A DNA stretch of 64,000 nt from an uncultured SAR86 cluster bacterium (GCA_902522825.1 CABYXE010000001.1:186001-250000), one strand, 5' to 3'; numbered from the stretch's first letter, positions 1 through 7,340 are shown. The notes: generated by a model from the sequence alone, not told the origin. Program-made: numbers and translations.

Positions 1-896
1 GAAGTATAACTTTGATTATATTTAAGGTTTTCATACATGGACTTAACGGCTGTTTCAGATTCCTTTACAAAGTCTTCCGATTTTCCTTTAGGAACCATTA
101 CATAATCTGGAGCCAAGCAAATTTGTCCAGCATTCATTGTCTTTCCCCTCATGACTTTTGTAGCTGTGTTTTTTAGATCAGCATCTTCATCTACTATCAC
201 AGGTGATTTTCCTCCTAATTCCAAAGTGACTGGTACCAAATTTTCAGAAGCAGATTTCATAACGAGCTTTCCAGTTTGAGTACTTCCTGTAAATAACAAG
301 TGATCAAAAGAAAGAGCGCTAAATGCTGCTGCAACATCAGGTCCACCAGTAAAGACAGCTGCCTCCGCAGGATCAAAAAACTCTTTGAACATTTTTTCTG
401 TAAGGTCAGAAGTAACAGGAGTAAATTCTGACGGTTTAATCATAACTCTATTTCCAGCAGCAAAAATTGTTCCTAATGGAGAAAGAACAAGATTGATTGG
501 AAAGTTCCAAGGACTAATAACTCCAACAGTTCCTAATGGCTGATATTTAATCCACGATTTTGCACCTAGCAGGGACATAACTGATCTAATTGCGAAAGGC
601 TGAGAAGAATTACTTTTTCTTTTTTCGTCTTTCATCCATTTTTTTACATTCTCTTTAGCATGATTGATAGAACCAATTGTTGACATAATTTCTGACATGA
701 ATCCTGCTTTATAGTCTCTGTTGCCAAAATCTTCTTGAATAGCATCTAGAATTTCAACATTATATTTTTTAAGCATTTCTACACATCTAGTCAATCTATC
801 TTGTCTAATCTCTAGGCTTGGCGTACTTTCTTCAATATATAATTTTTTTTGAAGTTCTAAGACTTTTTCCATTTCTTGGATTTTTTCATTTGACAT
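1..896 (-). CDS. Aldehyde dehydrogenase, coniferyl-aldehyde-dehydrogenase type (3' end outside window)
   Basis: The ATG lies at 896 and the reading frame runs open to base 3, so about 298 N-terminal residues are visible and the C-terminal part lies outside. The product is an NAD(P)-dependent aldehyde dehydrogenase. It shows ISPWNFPINL (about 127-136), LFTGSTQTGK (201-210), VTLELGGKSP with the general-base Glu226, and GQICLAPDYV with the catalytic Cys260. The short N-terminus and the CLAPDYV context resemble the coniferyl aldehyde dehydrogenase (CalB-like) group, which oxidises aromatic or medium-chain aldehydes to acids. It follows the SDR gene by 23 bases on the same strand and is probably the last known member of the trpS-MFS-SDR run. 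Substrate is not determined by the sequence. Confidence 0.85.
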   Translation of the reverse strand, partial: MSNEKIQEMEKVLELQKKLYIEESTPSLEIRQDRLTRCVEMLKKYNVEILDAIQEDFGNRDYKAGFMSEIMSTIGSINHAKENVKKWMKDEKRKSNSSQPFAIRSVMSLLGAKSWIKYQPLGTVGVISPWNFPINLVLSPLGTIFAAGNRVMIKPSEFTPVTSDLTEKMFKEFFDPAEAAVFTGGPDVAAAFSALSFDHLLFTGSTQTGKLVMKSASENLVPVTLELGGKSPVIVDEDADLKNTATKVMRGKTMNAGQICLAPDYVMVPKGKSEDFVKESETAVKSMYENLKYNQSYT

Positions 897-919
897 AATT
901 TTCTCCCTTTTTTAATTTA

Positions 920-1810
920 TTAAGTATTTCTTAAATTCTTATCTTTCTCGTTACTTTTTTTAATAGTATCTCTGATATTTGTCCAATCTTCATCTTTTAG
1001 TTTTCCTAAACTCGAAAAAGTACCTCCGGCTGAAAGATAAGCAGCCCCATCTATGGCAATGGTTTGTCCAGTCAAATAATCACACCCATCTGACATCAGA
1101 AATGTAGCTAAATTACCGAGCTCACTCATTTCTCCAACTCTACCCATAGGGTTTGATGACATAGAGCTTTGGTCTAAAGATCCCTCATTATTATCTGTTT
1201 CAGGACTCAATCGTGACCAAGCCCCTTCAGTAGGAAAAGGTCCTGGAGCAATACAGTTTAATCTTATATTATGAGGACCCCATTCCACTGCTAAAGATTT
1301 GGTCATCGCATTTATACCTGACTTTGACATAGCAGATGGCACAACAAAAGGTGATCCTGTCCAAACCCATGTAGTTGTTATAGATAAAATGCTTCCAGAT
1401 TTATTTTGTTCAATCCATTTTTTACCCACGCTGTTGGTCATATTGAAAGTGCCATGAAAAACTATGGAGGCGATTGCATTGAAAGCATTTGGAGATAAAT
1501 CGTTAGTCCTGCTAATGAAATTTCCCGCTGCGTTATTTACCAATCCATCCAATGGCCCATCAGCAAAGACATTGTCAATTGCTTCTTCTATTGCTAAAGA
1601 ATCTCTTATATCTAAGCTAAAGGACGAAATTTTACCTTGAGTATCTTTTGATAGCTCCTCTACCGTTTCCTTTAAAACAACATCTCTTCTTCCACAAATA
1701 ATAACTTCCGCACCGTATGATAAGAAATATTTAGCCATTTCTTTACCTAAACCGCTTCCACCTCCGGTAACTAAAATTCTTTTCCCTTTTAATAAGTCTT
1801 CTTTAAACAT
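920..1810 (-). CDS. SDR-family oxidoreductase, 2,4-dienoyl-CoA reductase-like
   Basis: This is a 296-residue short-chain dehydrogenase. The nucleotide-binding glycine motif TGGGSGLG is at 15-22 and NNAAGN at 92-97. The usual YxxxK catalytic Tyr is not there: the segment reads VVPSAMSKSG, so Ser159 stands four residues before Lys163. The same substitution and the following AVEWGPHNIRLNCIAPGP and GAWSRL segments are typical of animal mitochondrial 2,4-dienoyl-CoA reductases (DECR1 family), which reduce dienoyl-CoA in unsaturated fatty-acid beta-oxidation with NADPH. I infer the same type of enoyl or dienoyl-CoA substrate. It lies 12 bases after the MFS gene and ahead of the aldehyde dehydrogenase. 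Confidence 0.82.
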   Translation of the reverse strand: MFKEDLLKGKRILVTGGGSGLGKEMAKYFLSYGAEVIICGRRDVVLKETVEELSKDTQGKISSFSLDIRDSLAIEEAIDNVFADGPLDGLVNNAAGNFISRTNDLSPNAFNAIASIVFHGTFNMTNSVGKKWIEQNKSGSILSITTTWVWTGSPFVVPSAMSKSGINAMTKSLAVEWGPHNIRLNCIAPGPFPTEGAWSRLSPETDNNEGSLDQSSMSSNPMGRVGEMSELGNLATFLMSDGCDYLTGQTIAIDGAAYLSAGGTFSSLGKLKDEDWTNIRDTIKKSNEKDKNLRNT

Positions 1811-1822
1811 GATTTCCTTTGA

Positions 1823-3034
1823 TTAATAATAAAAATATTTTTTTTGAGTTAAAAGTATAAATATTATTAATAATAATGCCAGAAAACTAATAGCTAAATA
1901 AGGTAAATTTGGACTTAGCATGTAAAGAGGCATTATTGAAAATGGAGTTATTAAATGTCCAATTGGAAAAACAGTACCCATCCATCCGCTAGCTGCTCCC
2001 TGCTCTTTCGGGCTAACAGAAAGAGATAAAATAGTTACATTGCCAGGCCTGATTAGACCAGATCCTAATCCGAACATTATTAGAGATAAATATAAATTAG
2101 ATATTGAGGTTGCATTTGCTAAAAACAGATAGCTCACAAGAATTAAAGAACATCCCCACTTAATAAGATTTAAGGGTCTTATCTTAAACTTATCAACAAT
2201 AAATAAATTCGCAAACATTCCTGACATTGCAACTAGTGAAAAGCCAATGGCAACTACTGCATAAACGCTCTCTCCACTCGTAACTATTACATCTTTTGTA
2301 TAGAGCGCAGAAGTTAAAACTAAGCATGCATTTGATATTCCCATAAATGAAGCAACTAATAGTGACGGCCAAACTCTTGAGTCATAAAATTTAAGCTTTG
2401 TTGTATTTTCATAATCTTGAGGTTGAGCAGTTTCATTCATATTTTTAAAATTATAAAAACCAATTAATAGGCCTAATAAAGCAATAAATAAAAAAGGAGC
2501 TAAAAGGTTTTCATTAAAAATAGATAAAAGAACTCCCACTACTATAGGCCCTATGACGACACCAAACTGCCAGCCAGCATCAAATCTAGCAAAACCTGCT
2601 GTCCTAGTTGTTGGCGAAGTTAAATCTGCAATTCTACCTCCGGCAGCTGGCCTCACAGCACTTCCAAGAAGTCCATTGATTAATCTCGTTAAAATTAATA
2701 AGGGAAAAACTAAGGCCAAAGGTAAAAGAAGATTCTGAGCCGAAATCAAGATAGCAGCAAATGATGCCATAGAAAAGGCGAAGCCAATCATGCCTAATAA
2801 GAAAATTGAACCTCTTCCAAACCTATCACTTAATCTTCCCCAAAATGGGCTAAATATCATCCAAGCTAAAGCTGAAATTGAAAAAATTAAACCCACTTCA
2901 AATTCACTAAATCCCAAACTTCTTACTTCAGATGGAATTAATATGAAGACAGTTGATTGCCCAGCGCCAACGCAAGCTAATGCTGCAGAAAGGAGCCATA
3001 TAGATTTATGTGGTTTTTCCTGTTCATTAATCAT
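1823..3034 (-). CDS. MFS transporter, DHA1-like drug/proton antiporter
   Basis: The product is a hydrophobic protein of about 403 residues with around 12 membrane segments in the inner membrane. A motif-A-like loop (SPFWGRLSDRFGRG) follows the second helix and a GWQFGVVIGP segment is found around helix 5, as in the 12-helix drug efflux branch of the major facilitator superfamily. I placed the start at ATG 3034, which overlaps the upstream gene's stop by 8 bases and suggests coupling; an upstream in-frame ATG at 3067 would add 11 residues. Neither start has a clear ribosome-binding site. The substrate is unknown. Confidence 0.8.
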   Translation of the reverse strand: MINEQEKPHKSIWLLSAALACVGAGQSTVFILIPSEVRSLGFSEFEVGLIFSISALAWMIFSPFWGRLSDRFGRGSIFLLGMIGFAFSMASFAAILISAQNLLLPLALVFPLLILTRLINGLLGSAVRPAAGGRIADLTSPTTRTAGFARFDAGWQFGVVIGPIVVGVLLSIFNENLLAPFLFIALLGLLIGFYNFKNMNETAQPQDYENTTKLKFYDSRVWPSLLVASFMGISNACLVLTSALYTKDVIVTSGESVYAVVAIGFSLVAMSGMFANLFIVDKFKIRPLNLIKWGCSLILVSYLFLANATSISNLYLSLIMFGLGSGLIRPGNVTILSLSVSPKEQGAASGWMGTVFPIGHLITPFSIMPLYMLSPNLPYLAISFLALLLIIFILLTQKKYFYY

Positions 3035-3587
3035 AAGCCAGAATGATAGAAAAACATTCGTCTGCATCTAGGGAAAAAATAATATATTCGTGATATTCAT
3101 TTAAGGCATGAGACCATTCATGTTCAAATTTCATATTATTTTTTTCATCATTAATTGATCTATTAAGAAAGAAACAAATTGATTTTCTTTTTAAAATTAC
3201 GTCAATGAAATATTTAAATCTTGTTAAAACCTGATCGGAAATTTGAGGAGTATCTTTTCTAGGTTTGTTCAATTCATCTAATAATTTTATTTCTATTTTT
3301 CTACTTTCCAATTCTAAATAATCTTCACTAGAAAGGTGCTTGCAAGAATAAGGTCCATGAAAATCAGGTGCTCTTAAAAACATAAAATCTGTTAACTGAA
3401 AATTATTAAAATCTTCAGATAAAAATTTGTTAATAATAAAAGGAAAGCCATGTTTTTCTATTGAATGCGAACATTTAGATCTGGAAATAATCGCTTGACC
3501 ATGTTCATGCAGCCGCATAAATTCCAAACCTAAGAATTCGAAATTAATATTTTTTGGATAAGTTAAAATATTTTTTTTATTTTTCAT
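3027..3587 (-). CDS. Conserved-looking hypothetical protein, 186 aa
   Basis: I do not recognise this 186-residue protein. It is soluble, has no signal peptide or membrane segment, and is rich in Lys, Phe and His. A central stretch (about 55-90) contains FMFLRAPDFHGPYSCKHLSS and the C-terminus ends in a hydrophobic strand with DADECFSIIL. It overlaps the 3' neighbour trpS by 11 bases at its start and the MFS gene by 8 bases at its end, so the three are surely one transcript. That it is a real gene is supported by this tight packing; the function is open. Confidence 0.65.
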   Translation of the reverse strand: MKNKKNILTYPKNINFEFLGLEFMRLHEHGQAIISRSKCSHSIEKHGFPFIINKFLSEDFNNFQLTDFMFLRAPDFHGPYSCKHLSSEDYLELESRKIEIKLLDELNKPRKDTPQISDQVLTRFKYFIDVILKRKSICFFLNRSINDEKNNMKFEHEWSHALNEYHEYIIFSLDADECFSIILAYD

Positions 3588-4584
3588 CTAAAGATCTAAT
3601 GCCAATTTTTTTTCTTATTTCCACTAATTTTTTTTCCGCAATAGTTAATACTTGTTTTTCTCCATCTATCAGTATGGATTCAACAGTCTTTTGGTTCTCT
3701 AGATAGAAAAAATATTTATTTCTAAAACTTTCTAATTCTGTATTTATTAAGATAAAGAGTTCATTTTTTAGTTCGCCCCAACCTTTGCCTTCAGAAAACA
3801 TAATTTCCACTTCTTTTAATAAATCTTTAGAAGCAAAGGCTTTGAAATAAGAATAGAGAATAGAGTTATTTGTTTCTTTTGGTTCTCCAGGCAACAGAGA
3901 ATCAGTAACTATTTTATTAATACTCTTTTTTAAAGTTTTTTCATCGGAAAATAATTCAATATAGTTTTTGTATGATTTACTCATTTTTCTGCCGTCTGTT
4001 CCCAACAATAATGGAATGCTCTTAGAAATATGAGCCTGAGGTATTGTAAAAATTTCGCCATAAATATGATTAAACCTGAGCGCAATATCTCTCGTCATTT
4101 CAATATGTTGCTTTTGATCACTTCCAACCGGAATAAAATCTGCATCAAATATTAAAATATCTGCGGCCATCAATACTGGATAATTAAATAATCCTGCTGT
4201 AATTCCCTTATCTAAATCCTTGATTTTTTTCTCTGCATTTAAGTCTTGAGCTGCTTTATAGGCATGTGCTCTATTAAGAAGTCCTTTTGATGTTGTGTTG
4301 GATAAAATCCAATTCAGCTCCATTATTTGTGGCACCCTTGATTGCCTATAAAAAAAAGTCTTTTTGGGGTCAAGACCACAAGCTAACCAAGCCGATGCAA
4401 TCTCTAAACTAGATTTATGAGTTAATTCTGGATCTTGCTGCTTAATCAATGAATGATAGTCAGCTAAAAATAAAAAAGATTTCTGGGATTCTTTTATTTT
4501 ACCAAGGGAAGGTTTTATAGCCCCAACATAATTCCCTAAATGGGGAGTCCCACTAGTTGTAATGCCGGTTAAAATTGAAGACAT
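3577..4584 (-). CDS. trpS: Tryptophan--tRNA ligase
   Basis: This is a 335-residue class Ic aminoacyl-tRNA synthetase charging tRNA-Trp in the cytoplasm. The HIGH-type motif is seen as TPHLGNY (13-19) and the KMSKS loop as GRKMSKSYKN (198-207). YPVLMAADIL and VGSDQKQHIEMTRDIA are typical TrpRS segments and the length is normal. The ATG at 4584 has no Shine-Dalgarno sequence. A TATACT hexamer at 4591-4596 sits just upstream, so a leaderless transcript is possible. An intrinsic terminator (4592-4621) separates it from the candidate leader RNA, so expression may depend on readthrough. It heads the run of five minus-strand genes. Confidence 0.97.
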   Translation of the reverse strand: MSSILTGITTSGTPHLGNYVGAIKPSLGKIKESQKSFLFLADYHSLIKQQDPELTHKSSLEIASAWLACGLDPKKTFFYRQSRVPQIMELNWILSNTTSKGLLNRAHAYKAAQDLNAEKKIKDLDKGITAGLFNYPVLMAADILIFDADFIPVGSDQKQHIEMTRDIALRFNHIYGEIFTIPQAHISKSIPLLLGTDGRKMSKSYKNYIELFSDEKTLKKSINKIVTDSLLPGEPKETNNSILYSYFKAFASKDLLKEVEIMFSEGKGWGELKNELFILINTELESFRNKYFFYLENQKTVESILIDGEKQVLTIAEKKLVEIRKKIGIRSLDEK

Positions 4585-4591
4585 GAATGTA

Positions 4592-4621
4592 GTATAAAAA
4601 AAAACACCACAAAGTGGTGTT
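4592..4621 (-). terminator. Intrinsic terminator immediately upstream of trpS
   Basis: On the minus strand an 8-bp perfect stem (4614-4621 with 4603-4610) closes a 3-base loop and is followed by nine T residues (4604-4596). The T run ends 11 bases before the trpS ATG, so a transcript from the promoter at 4787-4815 would stop before trpS unless it reads through. Confidence 0.8.
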
Positions 4622-4780
4622 TTATTAACGAAGTTGAAGGGGTCTAGTGGGTTATCTAGTGCAGGCGAATTACCCTTCTCCCTGCAGGTGGCGAAATTTC
4701 TTCCGTCTTCTCACCCTTCTTCTTCTATCCCTTAGCTTCTTCCTCACCGTCTCGAGTTATTGAAGCTCCTACCAAGGTAT
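4595..4780 (-). ncRNA. Candidate purine-rich leader or small RNA upstream of trpS
   Basis: The 307 bases between the GST-like gene and trpS hold no recognisable protein gene but do hold a transcription unit: a promoter (4787-4815), about 185 bases more GC-rich than the flanks, and a terminator. The minus-strand RNA is very purine-rich from 4750 to 4690 and carries at least five GGA triplets. A 6-bp stem pairs TGCAGG near 4685 with CCTGCA near 4660. It does not match 6S RNA, tmRNA, SRP RNA or RNase P as I know them. It may be an attenuator leader for trpS or a stand-alone small RNA; I cannot decide. Confidence 0.5.
4670..4747 (-). CDS. Possible 25-residue Arg/Lys-rich peptide inside the trpS leader
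   Basis: A GTG at 4747 opens a 25-codon frame ending in TAA at 4670-4672. The peptide is extremely basic: residues 2-18 are almost all Arg or Lys, ending in HLQGEG. The only purine-rich ribosome-binding candidate lies about 18 bases upstream, which is too far, and a stop precedes the GTG closely. The Arg/Lys richness follows automatically from a purine-rich RNA read in this frame. I list it because a leader peptide would fit the attenuator layout, but it may well be untranslated. Confidence 0.2.
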   Translation of the reverse strand: MRKKLRDRRRRVRRRKKFRHLQGEG

Positions 4781-4786
4781 GAATTT

Positions 4787-4815
4787 ATCTTAATGAAATG
4801 GAATATTTTTTTCAA
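4787..4815 (-). promoter_or_regulatory. Sigma70-type promoter for the trpS leader RNA
   Basis: On the minus strand TTGAAA (4810-4815, five of six consensus bases) and TAAGAT (4787-4792, four of six) are separated by exactly 17 bases. Initiation would be expected near 4780, in the stretch between the GST-like stop codon and the purine-rich RNA. Confidence 0.55.
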
Positions 4816-4891
4816 TAGCTAATTTACGGTTTTTTAGACTAAGTTTGAATTAAAAAAAAATTTTTTATAAAAAAATGATTTAAAATTTTTT

Positions 4892-5671
4892 TTAGAGTAT
4901 TTTGTCTAAGTAATTGAGCATAATTTTTTTAAATTCATCTCTTTTTGATAATTTTTTTAGATGATTGAAAGATTTTGGATAGTCCTTTTCAAAATCTTTG
5001 GTTATTAATTCAAATCCTTGTTCTTTAATTATTTTTTTGTTGTCTCTCTCTCTAAGAAATTGTGCTAAATCACAAACAAATGAAACATCCGCAATAGTAA
5101 GCTCGTTTCCTACAATAAATTCATTTGCTGATAGGGATCTTTCTATGCCATCCAGATAAAACAAATAAGCTGACTTCATTCTGTTATGCAAATATGGCTT
5201 TAGAGAATTAATTTCCAATACATATACTTGAAATTCTCTTGCAAATACTAAGTTAGCATCAAGAAAGCTATCGATCCTGGATTGAATAAATGGGTCTTCG
5301 CCCCCGTATAGAGATTTCTTAGATGAAACTCTGGCAATTGCTCTCATGATACTATTGGATTCAAAAATTCCTTCGGATCCATCTGAATTGAAACCTGCAG
5401 GAACTGTACCAAATGGATGCTTCTTTAAAAATTCATCAGTTTTATAAAGAGTCCCCTTAAACCCTCTTTTGCTTAATCTTTTAAAATGGTCTAGTTTATT
5501 TAAATTTAAAGAATCAATTTTCTTAGGTTCAAAGTCCCATAACCAATTTGCTAAATTTGAAGGTTTATCGCCAATGACTTTAAGATCTACATCACCTAAT
5601 TCGGCAGTGATGATAGATTTCCATACTCTCGGATTTGGTAAATATGAAAATATTCTTACTTGTTCAGACAT
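4892..5671 (-). CDS. Glutathione S-transferase-like protein, eEF1B-gamma-like
   Basis: The 259-residue protein has a GST fold. The N-terminal thioredoxin-like half ends in KKHPFGTVPAGF and then GIFESNSIMRAIAR (about 85-113), the cis-Pro and glutathione-contacting ES pattern. The C-terminal helical half has ANEFIVGNELTIADV, the N-capping box of GSTs. The arrangement is closest to the GST domain of elongation factor 1B gamma, but the second eEF1B-gamma domain is missing. An insertion of about 40 residues (about 35-75) precedes the cis-Pro. Enzymatic activity is not assured. The start codon lies 13 bases after the CCA end of tRNA-Ser and has no Shine-Dalgarno sequence. Confidence 0.7.
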   Translation of the reverse strand: MSEQVRIFSYLPNPRVWKSIITAELGDVDLKVIGDKPSNLANWLWDFEPKKIDSLNLNKLDHFKRLSKRGFKGTLYKTDEFLKKHPFGTVPAGFNSDGSEGIFESNSIMRAIARVSSKKSLYGGEDPFIQSRIDSFLDANLVFAREFQVYVLEINSLKPYLHNRMKSAYLFYLDGIERSLSANEFIVGNELTIADVSFVCDLAQFLRERDNKKIIKEQGFELITKDFEKDYPKSFNHLKKLSKRDEFKKIMLNYLDKIL

Positions 5672-5684
5672 TTTTAAAAGAATG

Positions 5685-5776
5685 TGGCGGAGGGGGTGGG
5701 ATTCGAACCCACGAGGCCATTTCTGACCTGCTGGTTTTCAAGACCAGTGCATTCAACCAAGCTCTGCCACCCCTCC
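5685..5776 (-). tRNA. tRNA-Ser(TGA)
   Basis: The minus strand folds as a class II tRNA with a 7-bp acceptor stem (GGAGGGG with CCCCTCC), an anticodon arm CTGGT/ACCAG with anticodon TGA, a long variable arm and a GGTTCGAATCC T-arm. The CCA end is encoded (5685-5687). A perfect TATAAT lies upstream at 5787-5792. There is no terminator between it and the GST-like ATG at 5671, 13 bases away. Confidence 0.96.
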
Positions 5777-5826
5777 GAAACCAAGAATTATACAGTTTTT
5801 TTTATTGTATTTATTTGTTTAAAAAT

Positions 5827-6498
5827 TTAATCAATTAGTTTAATTGCTTCATCAAAACTACAGAGAGGTAATTTATCTAAGATTTCGAGAAATTTATCAA
5901 ACTCTGATTTTAATAAACTTTCAGAAAGATCAGGGACAGAGTAATCATTAGAAATCTTTCTCATTAAGCCAACTCCTCGATCTATTTCTACAATTTTAAA
6001 TTCTAATCCTTCTGCCTGACTTAATTCATAAGCAAGTTTCCAACAATCTCCAGTCCATGGCCATCCTTTTCCAACTCTAGGCATATGTTGTTCTAAATAA
6101 TTTGCAGGCAAAAAGTCATGAAATGCGATCCAGCCTTCGTCATTTAAATATTTCAAACTATTTAAAGCATCTCTACGCACTTGTTGGTATTCGTGAAGAC
6201 CGTCTATAAAAACTACATCAAATTTTTTGGTATTCTTTTCGAAGAAATCATCGGAAGCCATTTTGTGAGTTCCTCCTGATGCCGGATCCACGCCAATTTT
6301 GTTGTAACTTGCTACAGAATGGAATAACTCATTCTGATCGCATCCTATTTCTAGGTAATTACAATTTAATCCGCCAGTTTTTGAAACAAGTTTATTCACC
6401 AAAGCAATTCTATTAAAACCTTTCTCACTCCACTTCCAATCAATTGAGCCGTCTTTAGAATTATAAATTTTTTTATATATGCTTCTTTTTAAATCCAT
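5827..6498 (-). CDS. Class I SAM-dependent methyltransferase
   Basis: The 223-residue soluble protein has a Rossmann methyltransferase core. CNYLEIGCDQ (about 46-55) is the glycine-poor motif I, IGVDPASGG follows the second strand, and DVVFIDGLHEYQQVRRD (about 94-110) is motif IV with the DGxHxY pattern found in Methyltransf_24-type enzymes that act on sugars or small hydroxylated molecules. WIAFHDFLP follows. The substrate is unknown. It lies upstream of tRNA-Ser on the same strand with 50 bases between. No operon partner is visible and no signal peptide is present. Confidence 0.75.
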   Translation of the reverse strand: MDLKRSIYKKIYNSKDGSIDWKWSEKGFNRIALVNKLVSKTGGLNCNYLEIGCDQNELFHSVASYNKIGVDPASGGTHKMASDDFFEKNTKKFDVVFIDGLHEYQQVRRDALNSLKYLNDEGWIAFHDFLPANYLEQHMPRVGKGWPWTGDCWKLAYELSQAEGLEFKIVEIDRGVGLMRKISNDYSVPDLSESLLKSEFDKFLEILDKLPLCSFDEAIKLID

Positions 6499-6726
6499 TT
6501 CTACATTTAAAATAATTATAAGTTCTAATAAAGTTTTTTGTAATTTATTTCTTTAAGTGTTCAAAATTCAAAAAATTTGGCAAATTTTAACAATTGTGCC
6601 CTTATATTATTACTTTGTTTGACAGAAACTATAAAAAGTTGTTCCCCGCTTACTAATTAATAGATTTTATTGTTTTTTATATGATTAAATTTATTTGCTA
6701 ATAACATAAACTCTGGGGAGGAAATT

Positions 6727-6948
6727 ATGGAAAATGCATTTAATATGATACGTGACTTGGTTTCAGGTTTAACTGGAATTTTAGTTGGAGTGATTGGGTT
6801 GGGAGTTGTTGCTGGGATAGTTTTCGGCGGGAACTCTTTTTTCTTTGGTGATGTCTTGAACCAGCTTATAGCTGTTATTCAAACATTAGGTGATAATGGA
6901 ATTGTTGGGCTTTTAGCTGCAGCCATTCTTATTCAGCTGCTTAGATAG
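6727..6948 (+). CDS. Small hydrophobic membrane protein, 73 aa (paralogue A)
   Basis: I do not recognise this family. The 73-residue product has two hydrophobic stretches (about 14-36 and 58-72) around a central GGNSFFFGDVLNQ loop, so it is probably a two-helix inner-membrane protein. It shares the pattern G(I)xFGxxxxFFGxxxLN...G..G with the next gene, so the two are tandem paralogues. It has a very strong ribosome-binding site (GGGGAGG five bases before the ATG), which suggests high expression. The 228 bases upstream hold no gene. Confidence 0.72.
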   Translation: MENAFNMIRDLVSGLTGILVGVIGLGVVAGIVFGGNSFFFGDVLNQLIAVIQTLGDNGIVGLLAAAILIQLLR

Positions 6949-6964
6949 CTAAAGATATAGGTTT

Positions 6965-6985
6965 AGGGACCTTTTAGGGGTCCCT
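6965..6985 (+). promoter_or_regulatory. Hairpin between the two small membrane-protein genes
   Basis: AGGGACC (6965-6971) pairs perfectly with GGTCCCT (6979-6985) around a 7-base loop. No T run follows, so it is not a standard terminator. It could stabilise the upstream message or limit expression of the second gene, which starts at 7000 without a good ribosome-binding site. Confidence 0.5.
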
Positions 6986-6999
6986 TACCTTAAAAAAAT

Positions 7000-7227
7000 A
7001 TGGACTGGTTAAACTTAGAAACAATAAAAAACTTTCTTTATAAGATTACTGAAGTTTTAGCTTTATTTGTAGCAGTATCTTTGCTCGTTGGTATTATTTT
7101 TGGTCCTGAAACTGCTTTTTTTGGATCTGTTGTCTTAAATTTTTCTTCGATCCTTTCTATTGTTGGAGAAGAAGGCTTGATAGCCCTGATATCTATATTA
7201 ATTATTGCCGCAATAATTAAAAAATAA
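7000..7227 (+). CDS. Small hydrophobic membrane protein, 75 aa (paralogue B)
   Basis: This is the second of two tandem paralogues, 75 residues, with hydrophobic segments at about 17-35 and 55-73 and a conserved GIIFGPETAFFG loop between. The C-terminus is KK. Unlike the first copy it has no Shine-Dalgarno sequence, only an A-rich stretch, and a stable hairpin stands 14 bases upstream. It is probably co-transcribed with the first copy at a lower level. Function unknown; hetero-oligomer formation with the first copy is a guess. Confidence 0.65.
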   Translation: MDWLNLETIKNFLYKITEVLALFVAVSLLVGIIFGPETAFFGSVVLNFSSILSIVGEEGLIALISILIIAAIIKK

Positions 7228-7247
7228 TTTAGGTTTTTCTTTTTGGA

Positions 7248-7340
7248 GGCTGGAAAGTCTGCAACGACACATCCCAGCCCTAAATTGGGTGGCTGTATAA
7301 AGGGCTAATTCTCTAAAACAGCCTAAAATTAAGTTTTAGG
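7248..7340. promoter_or_regulatory. Chain of mutually exclusive stems downstream of the RRM gene and paralogue B
   Basis: The interval contains GGCTGG (7248-7253), CCAGCC (7274-7279), GGCTGT (7291-7296) and ACAGCC (7318-7323). Segment 1 pairs with 2, 3 pairs with 4, and 2 can pair instead with 3. AGCCCT (7276-7281) also pairs with AGGGCT (7301-7306). A last 7-bp hairpin (7322-7328 with 7334-7340) encloses the stop codon of the RRM gene. The strand on which this acts is unclear. No T run makes it a plain terminator. Confidence 0.4.

Noticed and set aside
4595-4780. 6S RNA, SRP RNA, tmRNA or RNase P
   Set aside because: Ends are not complementary as in 6S RNA, and none of the conserved segments of the other RNAs could be found; only a generic leader RNA is claimed.
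4595-4780. TRAP-type (G/U)AG repeats controlling trpS
   Set aside because: Seven or eight GAG or TAG triplets can be found but spacing is irregular, many triplets are AAG, and TRAP is not known in Gammaproteobacteria.
6619-6647. Perfect TTGACA at 6619-6624 upstream of the small membrane proteins
   Set aside because: The bases 17 positions downstream read TTCCCC and no -10 element fits at 15-19 bases, so a promoter is not supported there.
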